Under the pieces are notes generated by a model. It did no database searches. It saw only the letters and a program-made list of their open reading frames with translations, and had not been told where the DNA came from. DNA of 64,000 nucleotides from Tatumella sp. JGM91 (GTDB taxonomy: Bacteria; Pseudomonadota; Gammaproteobacteria; Enterobacterales; Enterobacteriaceae): positions 124,001 through 188,000 of the forward strand of contig NZ_JAERJP010000001.1 in NCBI RefSeq assembly GCF_018257575.1. The letters run 5' to 3'. Shown here piece after piece: positions 1 to 8,956 of this stretch; the stretch's first letter is position 1, and every line of letters begins with the position of its first letter. The position numbers and the translations under genes were made by a program.

Positions 1-43
1 ATCATTATGAGTGATGTGCTCTAACCAACTGAGCTACGTAGCC
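1..43 (-). tRNA. metT: tRNA-Met (CAT), 5' part only, cut by window edge
   Basis: The reverse complement of the first 43 bases is the 5' half of an elongator tRNA-Met: acceptor strand GGCTACG, D arm AGCTCAGTTGGTTAGAGC, and an anticodon loop with CAT. The T arm and 3' end lie outside the window. In E. coli a tRNA-Met of this sequence heads the metT-leuW-gln tRNA operon directly next to asnB, so this is probably the first gene of that operon. The symbol rests on this synteny. Confidence 0.93.
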
Positions 44-86
44 ATACGTATGTTTTTGCGTTACCTTCATCGGCGTTGCGGGGCGC

Positions 87-115
87 ATTATGCGGAGTTG
101 ACCCATGATCGTCAA
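87..115 (-). promoter_or_regulatory. Promoter of the tRNA-Met operon
   Basis: On the minus strand there is a -35 box TTGACG (110-115), a 17-bp spacer and a -10 box CATAAT (87-92). The discriminator that follows is GC-rich (GCGCCCC), a hallmark of stringently controlled stable-RNA promoters. The tRNA begins about 44 nt further on, which leaves room for a short leader. Confidence 0.8.
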
Positions 116-328
116 CAAGTTTTTTGCCGTTTTTTACCTGAAAGGGTTTGTTTGAATGGTGAATAACCATAATGGTGAATTGTTGGTCGTTTTGTGCTGT
201 TGCTTTACCCGATCCTGCGGATCAGACCGAACTGCGGGGGATATAAGGAGAAACTGACCGTGCCATCATGGCTAAGCTGCGCTCCGGTCCGCTGACGGGA
301 CTGCAGTAAATCACCGGACGGTGCCCAT

Positions 329-352
329 AAAAAAGGCCGCGAAAACGCGGCC
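329..352 (-). terminator. Rho-independent terminator of asnB
   Basis: Read on the minus strand, a 7-bp GC stem (GGCCGCG / CGCGGCC) closes a TTTT loop and is followed by six T residues. It starts 22 bases beyond the asnB stop codon. Confidence 0.92.
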
Positions 353-374
353 CGATAAACAGGGGAATAATAAA

Positions 375-2039
375 TCAGTAGGCTGACTGGTGGACGCCTA
401 CGGCACGTCCTGACGGGTCATCCATGGTTTTGAAAGCGTCGTCCCATTCAATGGCTTTCGCCGAGGAGCAGGCGACCGAAGGACCGCCAGGCACACATTC
501 TGCGGCCGTCGCAACAGGGAACAACTCTTCAAATATCTCACGGTACAAAAAGGCTTCTTTCGACGCGGGTGTATTGTACGGGAAACGGAAGTGCGCCATC
601 TCAAGTTGCTGATCAGTGATCTGGCTGGCCGCGACTGCTTTCAGTGTATCGATCCAGCTATAGCCGACACCATCAGAAAACTGCTCTTTCTGACGCCATG
701 CCACGCTTTCCGGCAGATAGGAAGAGAAGCATTCACGCAGAATGTGTTTTTCCATTTTTCCGTTACTGCCACACATTTTATCTGCCGGGTTAATACGCAT
801 GGCCACATCGAGGAATTTTTTATCCAGAAAAGGCACACGGGCTTCTACTCCCCATGCGGACATGGCTTTGTTCGCTCTGGCGCAATCGTACATATGCAGT
901 GCTGCCAGTTTACGGACGTTTTCCTCGTGGAATTCTCGGGCATCAGGCGCTTTGTGGAAATACAGATAACCACCAAACACTTCGTCCGCACCTTCACCTG
1001 ACAGCACCATTTTAATGCCCATCGCTTTGATCTTACGCGACATCAGGTACATCGGGGTGGATGCCCTGATGGTGGTAACATCGTAAGTTTCGATGTGATA
1101 AATCACATCACGGATAGCATCCAGCCCTTCCTGCTCGGTGAAGTGAATTTCATGGTGTACAGTCCCCAGCGAATCAGCCACTTCTTTGGCTGCTTTCAGG
1201 TCCGGTGCGCCTTTCAGGCCAACGGCGAAAGAGTGCAGCTGAGGCCACCAGGCATCACTTTTATCCTGATCTTCAATACGTCTGGCCGCAAAACGCTTGG
1301 TAACAGCCGAAATAATCGACGAATCCAGGCCGCCTGATAATAAGACTCCGTAAGGTACATCTGACATCAGATGGCTTTTCACTGACTCTTCCAGCGCTTC
1401 TTTCAGTGCAGCCGCATCAGTCTTGTTATTAGCAACATTGTCATATTCCATCCAGTCACGCTGGTAGTACTGACGAATTTCTCCGTCGGTGCTGGACATA
1501 TAGCTTCCCGGCGGGAATTCGCTGATAGTACGACACACCGGTACCAGTGCTTTCATCTCAGAGGCAGCAAACAGGTTACCGTGCTCATCATAACCAATAT
1601 ACAGCGGGATAATCCCGATATGATCGCGGCCGATCAGCCAGCTGTTTTTTTCTTTATCGTAAAGAATGAAGGCAAACATCCCCTGTAAATCGTCGAGGAA
1701 ATCGATACCTTTTTCCTGATACAGGGCCAGAATAACTTCACAGTCTGAGTCTGTCTGGAACTGATAGCGGTCACTCAGTTCTGCACGCAGTGCGCGATGG
1801 TTATAGATTTCGCCGTTGACCGCCAGAACGTGGGTACCGGCTGCGTTGTACAGTGGTTGTGCTCCGTTATTGACGTCAACAATTGATAAGCGTTCATGGG
1901 CCAGAATCGCATTATCATCAGCATAAATACCTGACCAGTCCGGGCCACGGTGACGCATCAGACGCGAAAGTTCCAGCGCTTTTTTACGCAATTCAACGGG
2001 ATCCGTTTTCAGATCCAGAACCCCAAAAATCGAACACAT
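375..2039 (-). CDS. asnB: Asparagine synthetase B (glutamine-hydrolysing)
   Basis: Cytosolic enzyme that makes asparagine from aspartate with ATP and glutamine (or ammonia). The 554-residue product has the length of E. coli AsnB. Cys2, exposed after removal of Met1 (MCSIFGV), is the class-II amidotransferase nucleophile. The glutaminase domain covers roughly residues 2-200. The ATP-pyrophosphatase P-loop SGGLDS lies at 235-240 in the synthetase domain. The start is supported by AGGAG six bases upstream of ATG. The gene is monocistronic, with its own terminator just downstream. Its position next to the tRNA-Met operon and nagD matches E. coli. Nothing is odd. Confidence 0.97.
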   Translation of the reverse strand: MCSIFGVLDLKTDPVELRKKALELSRLMRHRGPDWSGIYADDNAILAHERLSIVDVNNGAQPLYNAAGTHVLAVNGEIYNHRALRAELSDRYQFQTDSDCEVILALYQEKGIDFLDDLQGMFAFILYDKEKNSWLIGRDHIGIIPLYIGYDEHGNLFAASEMKALVPVCRTISEFPPGSYMSSTDGEIRQYYQRDWMEYDNVANNKTDAAALKEALEESVKSHLMSDVPYGVLLSGGLDSSIISAVTKRFAARRIEDQDKSDAWWPQLHSFAVGLKGAPDLKAAKEVADSLGTVHHEIHFTEQEGLDAIRDVIYHIETYDVTTIRASTPMYLMSRKIKAMGIKMVLSGEGADEVFGGYLYFHKAPDAREFHEENVRKLAALHMYDCARANKAMSAWGVEARVPFLDKKFLDVAMRINPADKMCGSNGKMEKHILRECFSSYLPESVAWRQKEQFSDGVGYSWIDTLKAVAASQITDQQLEMAHFRFPYNTPASKEAFLYREIFEELFPVATAAECVPGGPSVACSSAKAIEWDDAFKTMDDPSGRAVGVHQSAY

Positions 2040-2390
2040 AAGCTACTCCTGAGTGCATAGACGGTAATATTGTCAGAATAAATAATAGTGATTAACAGCT
2101 GCCTGTCCGGGCGCGATATATAAGAAAATGCGCTATTACACCGGAGGTTGGCAAGTCATTTAATTCTGAAATTGGAAATAGTGGTTTGCAGGGCTGTAAT
2201 ATTAAAAAATATTCAGTTTTTGTGGGTGTTTTTTGAATTTAATTTAAAGAAACTGCCTTTCCGTCTGTTTTTTATACTCTGCTCGCCCGACAAGGAATGA
2301 GCGGGTTCGGGTATATTAATCGTGCCGGAAGCGGATACCCTGAAGATATCTTTAACCGGCACCGGGTGTGTTATCAGAAAATACTCTGGT
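2040..2390. other. AT-rich intergenic region between asnB and nagD
   Basis: About 350 bases without a gene. It must carry the asnB promoter and the 3' end of the nag operon. A long-loop inverted repeat (GTGCCGG / CCGGCAC) lies just downstream of nagD, but there is no clear U-run. The centre is very AT-rich. I could not assign the asnB -35/-10 with confidence. Confidence 0.5.
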
Positions 2391-3143
2391 TCAGAACAGG
2401 TCTATATCAGCGACTGATGGATAAATCCAGTCCGGCCTGAAGGGTAACTGACTGACATCTTCCGCCTGTGATACACCCGATAACACCAGAACCGTTTTTA
2501 AACCGGCCTGGAATCCGGCCAGAATATCGGTTCGCAGATTATCGCCGATAATCACCGTGTCTTCGGAATGGGCATGCATTTTGTTAAGAGCTGCCCGCAT
2601 AATATAGGGGCTGGGTTTACCGACCACGAACGGACTACGCCCTGAAATTCGCTCAATACCGGCACATAACGCACCGCACGCCGGGACAAAACCACGCCCG
2701 TGAGAGTCAGGGTTGGTCGCAATAAAGCGTGCACCGTTGACGATAAAGAATGCCGCTTTATGCATCATTTCCCAGTTAAAAGACCGGGTCTCTCCGACAA
2801 TCACAAAGTCGGGGTTGATATCAGTAATCGTAAATCCGGCTTTGTACAATTCATGAATAAGTGCGCCTTCGCCAATGACATAGGCTTTTTTCCCTTCCTG
2901 GCGGCGTAAAAAATCTGCGGTGGCCATGGCCGAGGTATAGAAAGCAGATTCGGGCAGGGTAATACCAGCAGAAGAGAAACGGTTAGCAAGATCCTGCTCT
3001 GTCTGTGACGGATAATTGGTCAGTACCACCAGCGGAATTTCTTTTTCCAGTAAACCGTGCAGAAATTCTTTAGCACCCTCAACGGCCGTATTATCATGCA
3101 TTAAAACGCCGTCAATATCGCAAATCACATTCTTAATCGTCAT
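2391..3143 (-). CDS. nagD: NagD, HAD-superfamily nucleotide phosphatase (UMP phosphatase)
   Basis: Last gene of the nagBACD operon. E. coli NagD is a HAD type-IIA phosphatase with preference for UMP, and its role in amino-sugar use is unclear. The 250 residues equal the E. coli length. The catalytic DxD motif is at residues 9-11 (CDIDGVL). The C-terminal GDNLRTDILAG is the HAD motif that binds Mg2+. It starts 38 bases after nagC on the same strand, consistent with cotranscription. Confidence 0.96.
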   Translation of the reverse strand: MTIKNVICDIDGVLMHDNTAVEGAKEFLHGLLEKEIPLVVLTNYPSQTEQDLANRFSSAGITLPESAFYTSAMATADFLRRQEGKKAYVIGEGALIHELYKAGFTITDINPDFVIVGETRSFNWEMMHKAAFFIVNGARFIATNPDSHGRGFVPACGALCAGIERISGRSPFVVGKPSPYIMRAALNKMHAHSEDTVIIGDNLRTDILAGFQAGLKTVLVLSGVSQAEDVSQLPFRPDWIYPSVADIDLF

Positions 3144-3181
3144 TCATTACCATCCGCAAGTAGAGTTGCAAAATTACGTTA

Positions 3182-4402
3182 TTATTCTTCCAGTAAATGC
3201 TGCAGCAGGATGCCGTTCAGCATCGCACGTTTGGCCAGCGCGAAAGCACCAATAGCAGAGCGGTTATCCAGTTGTGAACGTACCACCGGCAGGTTCTGAC
3301 GAAAATCATTCAGTGCCTGATTATCAATACAGCTGCGGATCACCGGGAAGAGTATCTCTTCTGCGGCGGTGATCTCTCCTGCCAGTACAACTTTTTGTGG
3401 GTTAAACAGATTAATGGCCATCGCCAGCGCTTTACCCAGATGGATGCCCACGTCGGTGATCAGCGCCCGGGCCATGGTATCACCCTCACAGGCGGCCCGG
3501 CAGATATCGGCGATGCCGGTGGCTGACGGGTGCAGCGTACCGGGATAGCCTTCTGCTATTAGTTTCTGTGCTTTTTCTGTAATTGCATTGTTCGAGGCAA
3601 TCGTTTCCAGACAGCCAAAGTTACCGCAGTAACAACGCTCACCTAAAGGATCAACCTGTATATGGCCAATTTCCCCGACGTTTCCATTACTGCCGAGAAA
3701 AATATTACCGTTCACAATAATTCCGGCACCGGTTCCACGGTGAATACGCACCAGTAAGGAATCTGCGCAATCACGGGTAGCGCCAAAATAGTGTTCGGCC
3801 AGGGCCAGGCTGCGAATATCGTGGCCGACGAAGCTGGCAATATTAAAACGGGCGGTCAGATTTTTCACCAGTGGCCAGTGAGTTTTACCAATATGTGGCA
3901 TAAAGCGCACTACACCGCGTTCCGGATCGACCAGGCCCGGCAAAATAACGGCGATGGCAATGATTTCTTTCAGTACCCTGTGCTGTTGCTGCATAAAGCT
4001 ATCGATAGCTGAAAATAATGCAGCTTCGACGGCATCCTGTTCGCTGTATGGAACAGGGTAGTGTTGTTCGGCCAGTAATTCGCCACCTAAGTCAAACAGT
4101 GCCAGGGTAGCATCCTGGCGGCCCAGACGTACTGCAATGGTATGGAAACCGTGGTTTTCGGTCACAATAGAAATTGCCCGTCGTCCGCCGGTGGATGCCT
4201 GCTGCTCGACTTCTTTAATCAGTCCGCGCTCAATCAGCTGGCGGGTAATTTTGGTAACGCTGGCGGGGGCAAGCTGGCTGATTTCTGCAATCTGTATCCG
4301 GGATATAGGTCCCTCCTGATCAATCAGGCGATATACTGCTGCGCTGTTTAATTGCTTAACAAGATCAATATTACCAATTTGCGTCTGTCTGCCAGTGCCC
4401 AT
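3182..4402 (-). CDS. nagC: NagC, GlcNAc-6-P-responsive transcriptional repressor (ROK family)
   Basis: Repressor of the nag genes and other amino-sugar genes, released by GlcNAc-6-P. The start chosen (MGTGRQTQIGN) gives 406 residues, the E. coli length; an upstream in-frame ATG would overlap nagA and has no homology. Residues ~20-75 form a MarR-like winged helix (SRIQIAEISQLAPASVTKITR). The ROK zinc motif CYCGNFGCLE lies in the C-terminal sugar-binding part. It lies 7 bases downstream of nagA. NagC probably represses its own operon through the operators between nagB and nagE. Confidence 0.96.
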   Translation of the reverse strand: MGTGRQTQIGNIDLVKQLNSAAVYRLIDQEGPISRIQIAEISQLAPASVTKITRQLIERGLIKEVEQQASTGGRRAISIVTENHGFHTIAVRLGRQDATLALFDLGGELLAEQHYPVPYSEQDAVEAALFSAIDSFMQQQHRVLKEIIAIAVILPGLVDPERGVVRFMPHIGKTHWPLVKNLTARFNIASFVGHDIRSLALAEHYFGATRDCADSLLVRIHRGTGAGIIVNGNIFLGSNGNVGEIGHIQVDPLGERCYCGNFGCLETIASNNAITEKAQKLIAEGYPGTLHPSATGIADICRAACEGDTMARALITDVGIHLGKALAMAINLFNPQKVVLAGEITAAEEILFPVIRSCIDNQALNDFRQNLPVVRSQLDNRSAIGAFALAKRAMLNGILLQHLLEE

Positions 4403-4409
4403 TAAATAC

Positions 4410-5558
4410 TTACCTGCTGAAAACCACGTCACCATTAACGATAGTTTTTAATATTGTAAAGTCACGAGAAAAAACAGTCAGGTTGGCTACTTTGCCTTGC
4501 TGAATCGACCCCAGCTGTTCCTCTGCGCCCATAGCCCTGGCCGGATAGAGAGTTGCCATGCGCAGGGTTTCCTCCAGAGAGAATCCTGCATGTTCAACAC
4601 AATTACGCACGGCTTCAATCATGGTCAGTGAAGAACCACTTAGCGTACCCTGCTCATCCACACACAAGCCGTTGCGATAGTATATTGTTTTACCGGCAAA
4701 AATGAACTGTTCAATATCGGCCCCGGCCGGGGCAGTGGCATCGGTGACCAGCATCAGCTTGTCACCTTTGATGGCTTTGGCATTACGAATATTGGCATAA
4801 TGAACATGCAGGCCATCCGCGATAACACCACAGTAGACCTGCGGGGAGTCAAAGATCGCCCCTGTTAATCCCGGTTCACGGCCGGCGGCTGCGGTCATCG
4901 CATTATACAGGTGAGTCGCGCTGGTAATGCCGGCATCGAAGCCCTCGATGGCCCTGGCATAAGTGGCATTAGAATGGCCCGCTGAAACGATAATACCTGC
5001 TTTACGTAAGGCGCGGATGTCTTCTGCGCTCACATTTTCCGGTGCCAGAGTGATCTGACTAACGGCATCAGCATTATCACAAAGAAATTTTAATAATTCT
5101 GCAGTTACGGGGCGGATTAAGTCCGGGTTGTGGGTCCCTTTTTTAATTTTATTCAACCAGGGGCCTTCAATATGCAGCCCCAGCGCCTGGTGTTTATGTT
5201 GCGTCAGCCATTGCTGCATGGTCTTAACAGCTTTAATGATCATCTCGTCGGTACTGGTTATCAGAGTCGGCAGAAAACTGGTGCAGCCGGATTTTTCGTT
5301 GGCCCGTTGCATGATCGCCAGTGTGTCGATACTCAGAGCGGATAACTCATCGTTAAACTGTACACCGCCACAGCCATTCAATTGCAGGTCAATAAAGCCG
5401 GGAGAGATGATTGCCCCTGACACGTCATGGCGGGGGGTATTTTCCGGTAACTGACGGGCAGGGCAGAGTTGTGCAATCCGTCCGTCTTTGATCAGAACCG
5501 CATGATCATCAAGTACCTGATATCCCGTATAAATCCGGCCATTCACTAAAGCGTACAT
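4410..5558 (-). CDS. nagA: N-acetylglucosamine-6-phosphate deacetylase
   Basis: Converts GlcNAc-6-P to glucosamine-6-P and acetate in the cytosol, lowering the NagC inducer. The 382-residue protein matches E. coli. Recognisable amidohydrolase elements include HIEGPWLN (metal-binding Glu), SAGHSNATY and ATHLYNAM (metal-binding His) and VTDATAPAG (catalytic Asp). The 74-base gap after nagB contains a small GC hairpin (5587-5602, GCCCG/CGGGC) that could be a processing or attenuation element. Confidence 0.97.
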   Translation of the reverse strand: MYALVNGRIYTGYQVLDDHAVLIKDGRIAQLCPARQLPENTPRHDVSGAIISPGFIDLQLNGCGGVQFNDELSALSIDTLAIMQRANEKSGCTSFLPTLITSTDEMIIKAVKTMQQWLTQHKHQALGLHIEGPWLNKIKKGTHNPDLIRPVTAELLKFLCDNADAVSQITLAPENVSAEDIRALRKAGIIVSAGHSNATYARAIEGFDAGITSATHLYNAMTAAAGREPGLTGAIFDSPQVYCGVIADGLHVHYANIRNAKAIKGDKLMLVTDATAPAGADIEQFIFAGKTIYYRNGLCVDEQGTLSGSSLTMIEAVRNCVEHAGFSLEETLRMATLYPARAMGAEEQLGSIQQGKVANLTVFSRDFTILKTIVNGDVVFSR

Positions 5559-5632
5559 TTGAGGTTCTCCGTCAGATAATAAAGCGGCCCGTCACACCGG
5601 GCGGGGATCCGTTATCTGCATTACTTGCTGAG

Positions 5633-6433
5633 TTAAATATCTTTTATATTATCAGCTTCCATTTCACGGAAGTACTTTACGGTTTTTACTTTCAGTTCAC
5701 CGGTGGCAGGTTCGTCACAGACGATAATGGATTTAGCGTGTAATTGCAGGCAACTGATGGTCCAGAGGTGATTAACATTGCCTTCCACTGCAGCCTGCAG
5801 TGCCAGTGACTTTACCTGTCCGTTCACCAGAATCATGATTTCTTCAGCATCCAGCAGTGTTCCGACACCAACGGTCAGCGCATGTTTTGGCACCTGACTG
5901 ACATCACCGCCAAAAAAACGTGAATTAGCAAGACGGGTTTCCTGAGTAAGGGTTTTAATACGTGTCCGGGATGCCAGTGAGGATGCCGGTTCATTAAAAG
6001 CGATATGGCCGTCATTACCCACACCGCCCATAAACAGGTGAACTTTACCGTACTGGCGGATTTTATTTTCATAGCGCTGACATTCGGCATCAACATCACT
6101 GGCATTACCGTCCAGCAGATTAATGTTGTCGGCCGGAATATCAATATGGTCAAAGAAATTCCGGTGCATAAACGTATGATAGCTTTCCGGATGCTGTCTG
6201 GGTAAACCGACATATTCGTCCATATTAAAGGTCACAACGTGCTTAAAGCTGACCTCACCATTTTGGTGCATCCGGATCAAATGCTGGTAGGTTTGCCGGG
6301 GCGTGCTTCCGGTGGGTAAGCCGAGAATAAAAGGACGGTCGGCATTCGGAGCGAAGGCATTAATGCGTTGGGTGATATGCCTGGCTGCCCAGCATGCAAC
6401 TTCGGCTGAGGTTTCCAGCGGGATGAGTCTCAT
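5633..6433 (-). CDS. nagB: Glucosamine-6-phosphate deaminase
   Basis: Turns glucosamine-6-P into fructose-6-P and ammonia, feeding glycolysis. The 266-residue length is that of the hexameric E. coli enzyme. The phosphate-binding [12 protein letters not shown] lies near residue 40, the catalytic [10 protein letters not shown] near residue 70, and [14 protein letters not shown] near residues 136-149. It is the first gene of nagBACD and divergent from nagE across a shared regulatory region. Confidence 0.97.
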   Translation of the reverse strand: MRLIPLETSAEVACWAARHITQRINAFAPNADRPFILGLPTGSTPRQTYQHLIRMHQNGEVSFKHVVTFNMDEYVGLPRQHPESYHTFMHRNFFDHIDIPADNINLLDGNASDVDAECQRYENKIRQYGKVHLFMGGVGNDGHIAFNEPASSLASRTRIKTLTQETRLANSRFFGGDVSQVPKHALTVGVGTLLDAEEIMILVNGQVKSLALQAAVEGNVNHLWTISCLQLHAKSIIVCDEPATGELKVKTVKYFREMEADNIKDI

Positions 6434-6537
6434 ACATTACCTCAATTCAGTAAACAAATCAGTTAACGGTGAGAGAGTGCCGGTTGTTGCGGATTAAGGG
6501 CCGACACAATAACACTCTGGCAGGGATGCTGTATCGA

Positions 6538-6558
6538 TAATTAAAATCATAAAATAAG
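6538..6558. promoter_or_regulatory. Candidate NagC operator, nagB side
   Basis: On the minus strand the sequence reads CTTATTTTATGATTTTAAT followed by TA. It is an AT-rich imperfect palindrome with TTATTT/TTAATTA arms, like NagC boxes. It lies about 105 bp upstream of the nagB start codon. The assignment is by resemblance and position. Confidence 0.55.
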
Positions 6559-6630
6559 TAGTGAGTTATTACCAGTGGCATCTATCTTGCAATGTAATTT
6601 TTGTTGATTTTAATCACGATAAAACGGGAA

Positions 6631-6651
6631 TTAATTTGCGAAGCGAATTAA
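6631..6651. promoter_or_regulatory. Candidate NagC operator, nagE side
   Basis: A near-perfect inverted repeat: TTAATTTGC, centre GAA, GCGAATTAA, with one mismatch between the 9-bp arms. It fits the TTCGC/GCGAA-plus-AT-rich-flank pattern of high-affinity NagC sites. Its centre is 93 bp from the other candidate. Confidence 0.7.
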
Positions 6652-6764
6652 AAACTACATACACTCAATCGCAGAGAGTTTTGGTGCTGGCACTGTCTGA
6701 ATGACTTACGATGTAAGGTTCGGCAGGCATAGGCGTTGAACAGCCTGTTTCAGAGGGGAGATTA

Positions 6765-8807
6765 GTGAATATAATCGGTTATTTACAGAAAGTCGGGCGT
6801 GCACTGATGGTGCCGGTTGCAACCTTGCCCGCTGCCGCCATTCTGATGGGGGTAGGTTACTGGCTGGATCCGGATGCCTGGGGGGCAGGAAATGCGTTAG
6901 CTGCCCTGCTGATTAAATCCGGGTCGGCAATTATTGATAATATGTCAGTGTTATTTGCTATCGGGGTAGCCTATGGTTTATCGAAAGACAAAGATGGCTC
7001 TGCCGCATTAACCGGGTTTGTCGGCTTCCTGGTGGTGACGACGCTGTGTTCACCGGCCGCCGTCTCAATGATACAAAAGATCCCTGTTGACCAGGTTCCT
7101 GCGGCTTTCGGAAAAATTAATAATCAGTTTGTCGGTATACTGGTCGGGATCCTTTCAGCAGAAGTCTATAACCGTTTCAGCCATGTGGAATTACCCAAAG
7201 CGCTGTCTTTTTTCAGTGGCCGACGGCTGGTGCCGATCCTGGTATCGTTTCTGATGATTGTGGTGGCCTTTTTACTGATGTATATCTGGCCGGTGATCTT
7301 TGGTGTGCTGGTCTCTTTTGGCGAACATATCCAGAAACTGGGGGCGGCAGGCGCAGGGATCTATGCCTTTTTTAACCGTTTACTGATTCCGGTCGGTTTG
7401 CACCATGCGCTGAATTCTGTGTTCTGGTTTGATGTGGCCGGTATTAACGATATCCCTAAATTTCTCGGCGGCGCTGAATCTATTGCCAACGGAACCGGCA
7501 TTGTCGGTATTACCGGGCGTTATCAGGCGGGTTTCTTTCCGGTGATGATGTTTGGTTTACCCGGTGCTGCGCTGGCTATCTGGCAGTGTGCTCGCCCGGA
7601 AAACCGTGCCAAAGTCGGCAGTATTATGCTGGCCGCGGCTTTCGCTGCATTTTTCACCGGTATTACCGAACCTCTTGAATTTTCATTTATGTTTGTTGCC
7701 CCGGTGCTGTATCTGATACATGCCGTGCTGACCGGTATTTCGGTCTTTATTGCTGCATCTATGCACTGGATTGCCGGATTCGGTTTCAGTGCCGGACTGG
7801 TGGACCTGGTCTTGTCGACCCGTAATCCGCTGGCGACACACTGGTATATGTTGATCCCTCAGGGACTGGTGTTCTTTGTTATCTACTACGTTGTTTTCCG
7901 GTTCACTATTCTGAAATTTAATCTGAAAACACCGGGCCGTGAACTGGCGGTCAGTGGTGATGAATCAGATGGTTATGATGAAGATATTGAGCCTGCTGAC
8001 AGTAAAGAATCAGCCACGGAGACTCTGGCAAGGCGTTATATTGGTGCTGTCGGAGGTTCAGATAACCTGACGGCTATTGATGCCTGCATTACACGCCTGC
8101 GTCTTAATGTGGCCGACGCTGAGCGGGTGAATGATTCGCTGGCCAAAAAACTGGGTGCGGCCGGGGTGATCCGTCTGAATAAACAAAGTGTCCAGATTGT
8201 GGTCGGAACCCAGGCCGAAAGCATCGCCAGGGCAATGAAAACGGTACTGGAAAAAGGGCTGGTACCGGCGGCAGGTACTCCGGAGCCTGCAGCCCGCAAA
8301 GCAGCAGAAAACACACCGCAACAGGCCACCCGTAACAGCACTCAGCCAGTTGTTGCGACTCTGGTGGCACCGGTCAGCGGTAAAGTTGTGGCGATTGAAG
8401 ACGTTCCCGATGAGGCATTTGCTTCTAAGGCGGTCGGCGATGGTCTGGCAATCCTGCCATCAGGCAGTACGGTGGTCTCTCCGCTCAGTGGCACAGTCGT
8501 CAAAATATTTGCCACGCACCATGCCTTCTGTCTGGAGTCAGAGTGCGGTGCGGAAGTTGTGGTACATATGGGGCTGGATACGGTGGCACTGGAAGGAAAC
8601 GGCTTCCGTTGTCTGATCACGGAAGGTGACAGCGTGGTTGCCGGGCAGCCGATACTGGAAATGGATCTCGATTACCTGAATAGCCATGCGCGGTCGATGA
8701 TAAGCCCTGTGGTTATCAGTAATATTGATGATTACAGCGGGCTGACCCTGCTGGCCGGTGAGACAGTAGTAGCAGGAGAAACGGAGATTTATCAGATAAA
8801 AGGCTGA
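6765..8807 (+). CDS. nagE: N-acetylglucosamine PTS transporter, EIICBA
   Basis: Inner-membrane PTS permease that imports GlcNAc and phosphorylates it to GlcNAc-6-P. It has 680 residues (E. coli 648), with the extra length in linkers. The N-terminal ~390 residues form the multi-helix EIIC domain (GLHHALNSVFW motif, GITEPLEF). EIIB follows near 420-500 with the phospho-Cys in DACITRLRL. EIIA occupies about 530-680 with the active-site His in VVVHMGLDTVALEG. The start is GTG at 6765, preceded by GAGGGGAG, and gives MNIIGYLQKVGRAL like the E. coli N-terminus. A strong terminator follows. Confidence 0.97.
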   Translation: MNIIGYLQKVGRALMVPVATLPAAAILMGVGYWLDPDAWGAGNALAALLIKSGSAIIDNMSVLFAIGVAYGLSKDKDGSAALTGFVGFLVVTTLCSPAAVSMIQKIPVDQVPAAFGKINNQFVGILVGILSAEVYNRFSHVELPKALSFFSGRRLVPILVSFLMIVVAFLLMYIWPVIFGVLVSFGEHIQKLGAAGAGIYAFFNRLLIPVGLHHALNSVFWFDVAGINDIPKFLGGAESIANGTGIVGITGRYQAGFFPVMMFGLPGAALAIWQCARPENRAKVGSIMLAAAFAAFFTGITEPLEFSFMFVAPVLYLIHAVLTGISVFIAASMHWIAGFGFSAGLVDLVLSTRNPLATHWYMLIPQGLVFFVIYYVVFRFTILKFNLKTPGRELAVSGDESDGYDEDIEPADSKESATETLARRYIGAVGGSDNLTAIDACITRLRLNVADAERVNDSLAKKLGAAGVIRLNKQSVQIVVGTQAESIARAMKTVLEKGLVPAAGTPEPAARKAAENTPQQATRNSTQPVVATLVAPVSGKVVAIEDVPDEAFASKAVGDGLAILPSGSTVVSPLSGTVVKIFATHHAFCLESECGAEVVVHMGLDTVALEGNGFRCLITEGDSVVAGQPILEMDLDYLNSHARSMISPVVISNIDDYSGLTLLAGETVVAGETEIYQIKG

Positions 8808-8826
8808 TTTTTCCCGGACGATCATC

Positions 8827-8853
8827 AGGCAGGAAGTCATTCCTGCCTTTTTT
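8827..8853 (+). terminator. Rho-independent terminator of nagE
   Basis: The stem AGGCAGGAA / TTCCTGCCT with GTCA loop runs straight into six T residues, 20 bases after the nagE stop codon. Confidence 0.93.
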
Positions 8854-8956
8854 ATCTTTGTTTATCAACTAACGGTTGTTTCCCGGTGTCGCTTTGTGGA
8901 TCATATCCGGTAACTTTATGGGTAATCACCCTGATCTACGTACTGAGGAAATTGAG

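Larger units (their letters stand above)
44..374. other. Intergenic region between the tRNA-Met operon and asnB
   Basis: No gene is visible. The left part holds the tRNA operon promoter (87-115) and the right end holds the asnB terminator (329-352). I recognise nothing in the ~200 bases between them. Confidence 0.7.
6434..6764. promoter_or_regulatory. Divergent nagB/nagE control region
   Basis: This 331-bp region separates the divergent starts of nagB and nagE. It contains two NagC-like operators (6538-6558 and 6631-6651) whose centres are about 93 bp apart, and a weak CRP-like sequence between them (6603-6618, GTTGA-N6-TCACG, 7 of 10 conserved positions). In E. coli two NagC sites at about this spacing flank a CRP site and form a repression loop. 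The layout here is the same, though individual promoters were not assigned. Confidence 0.75.
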
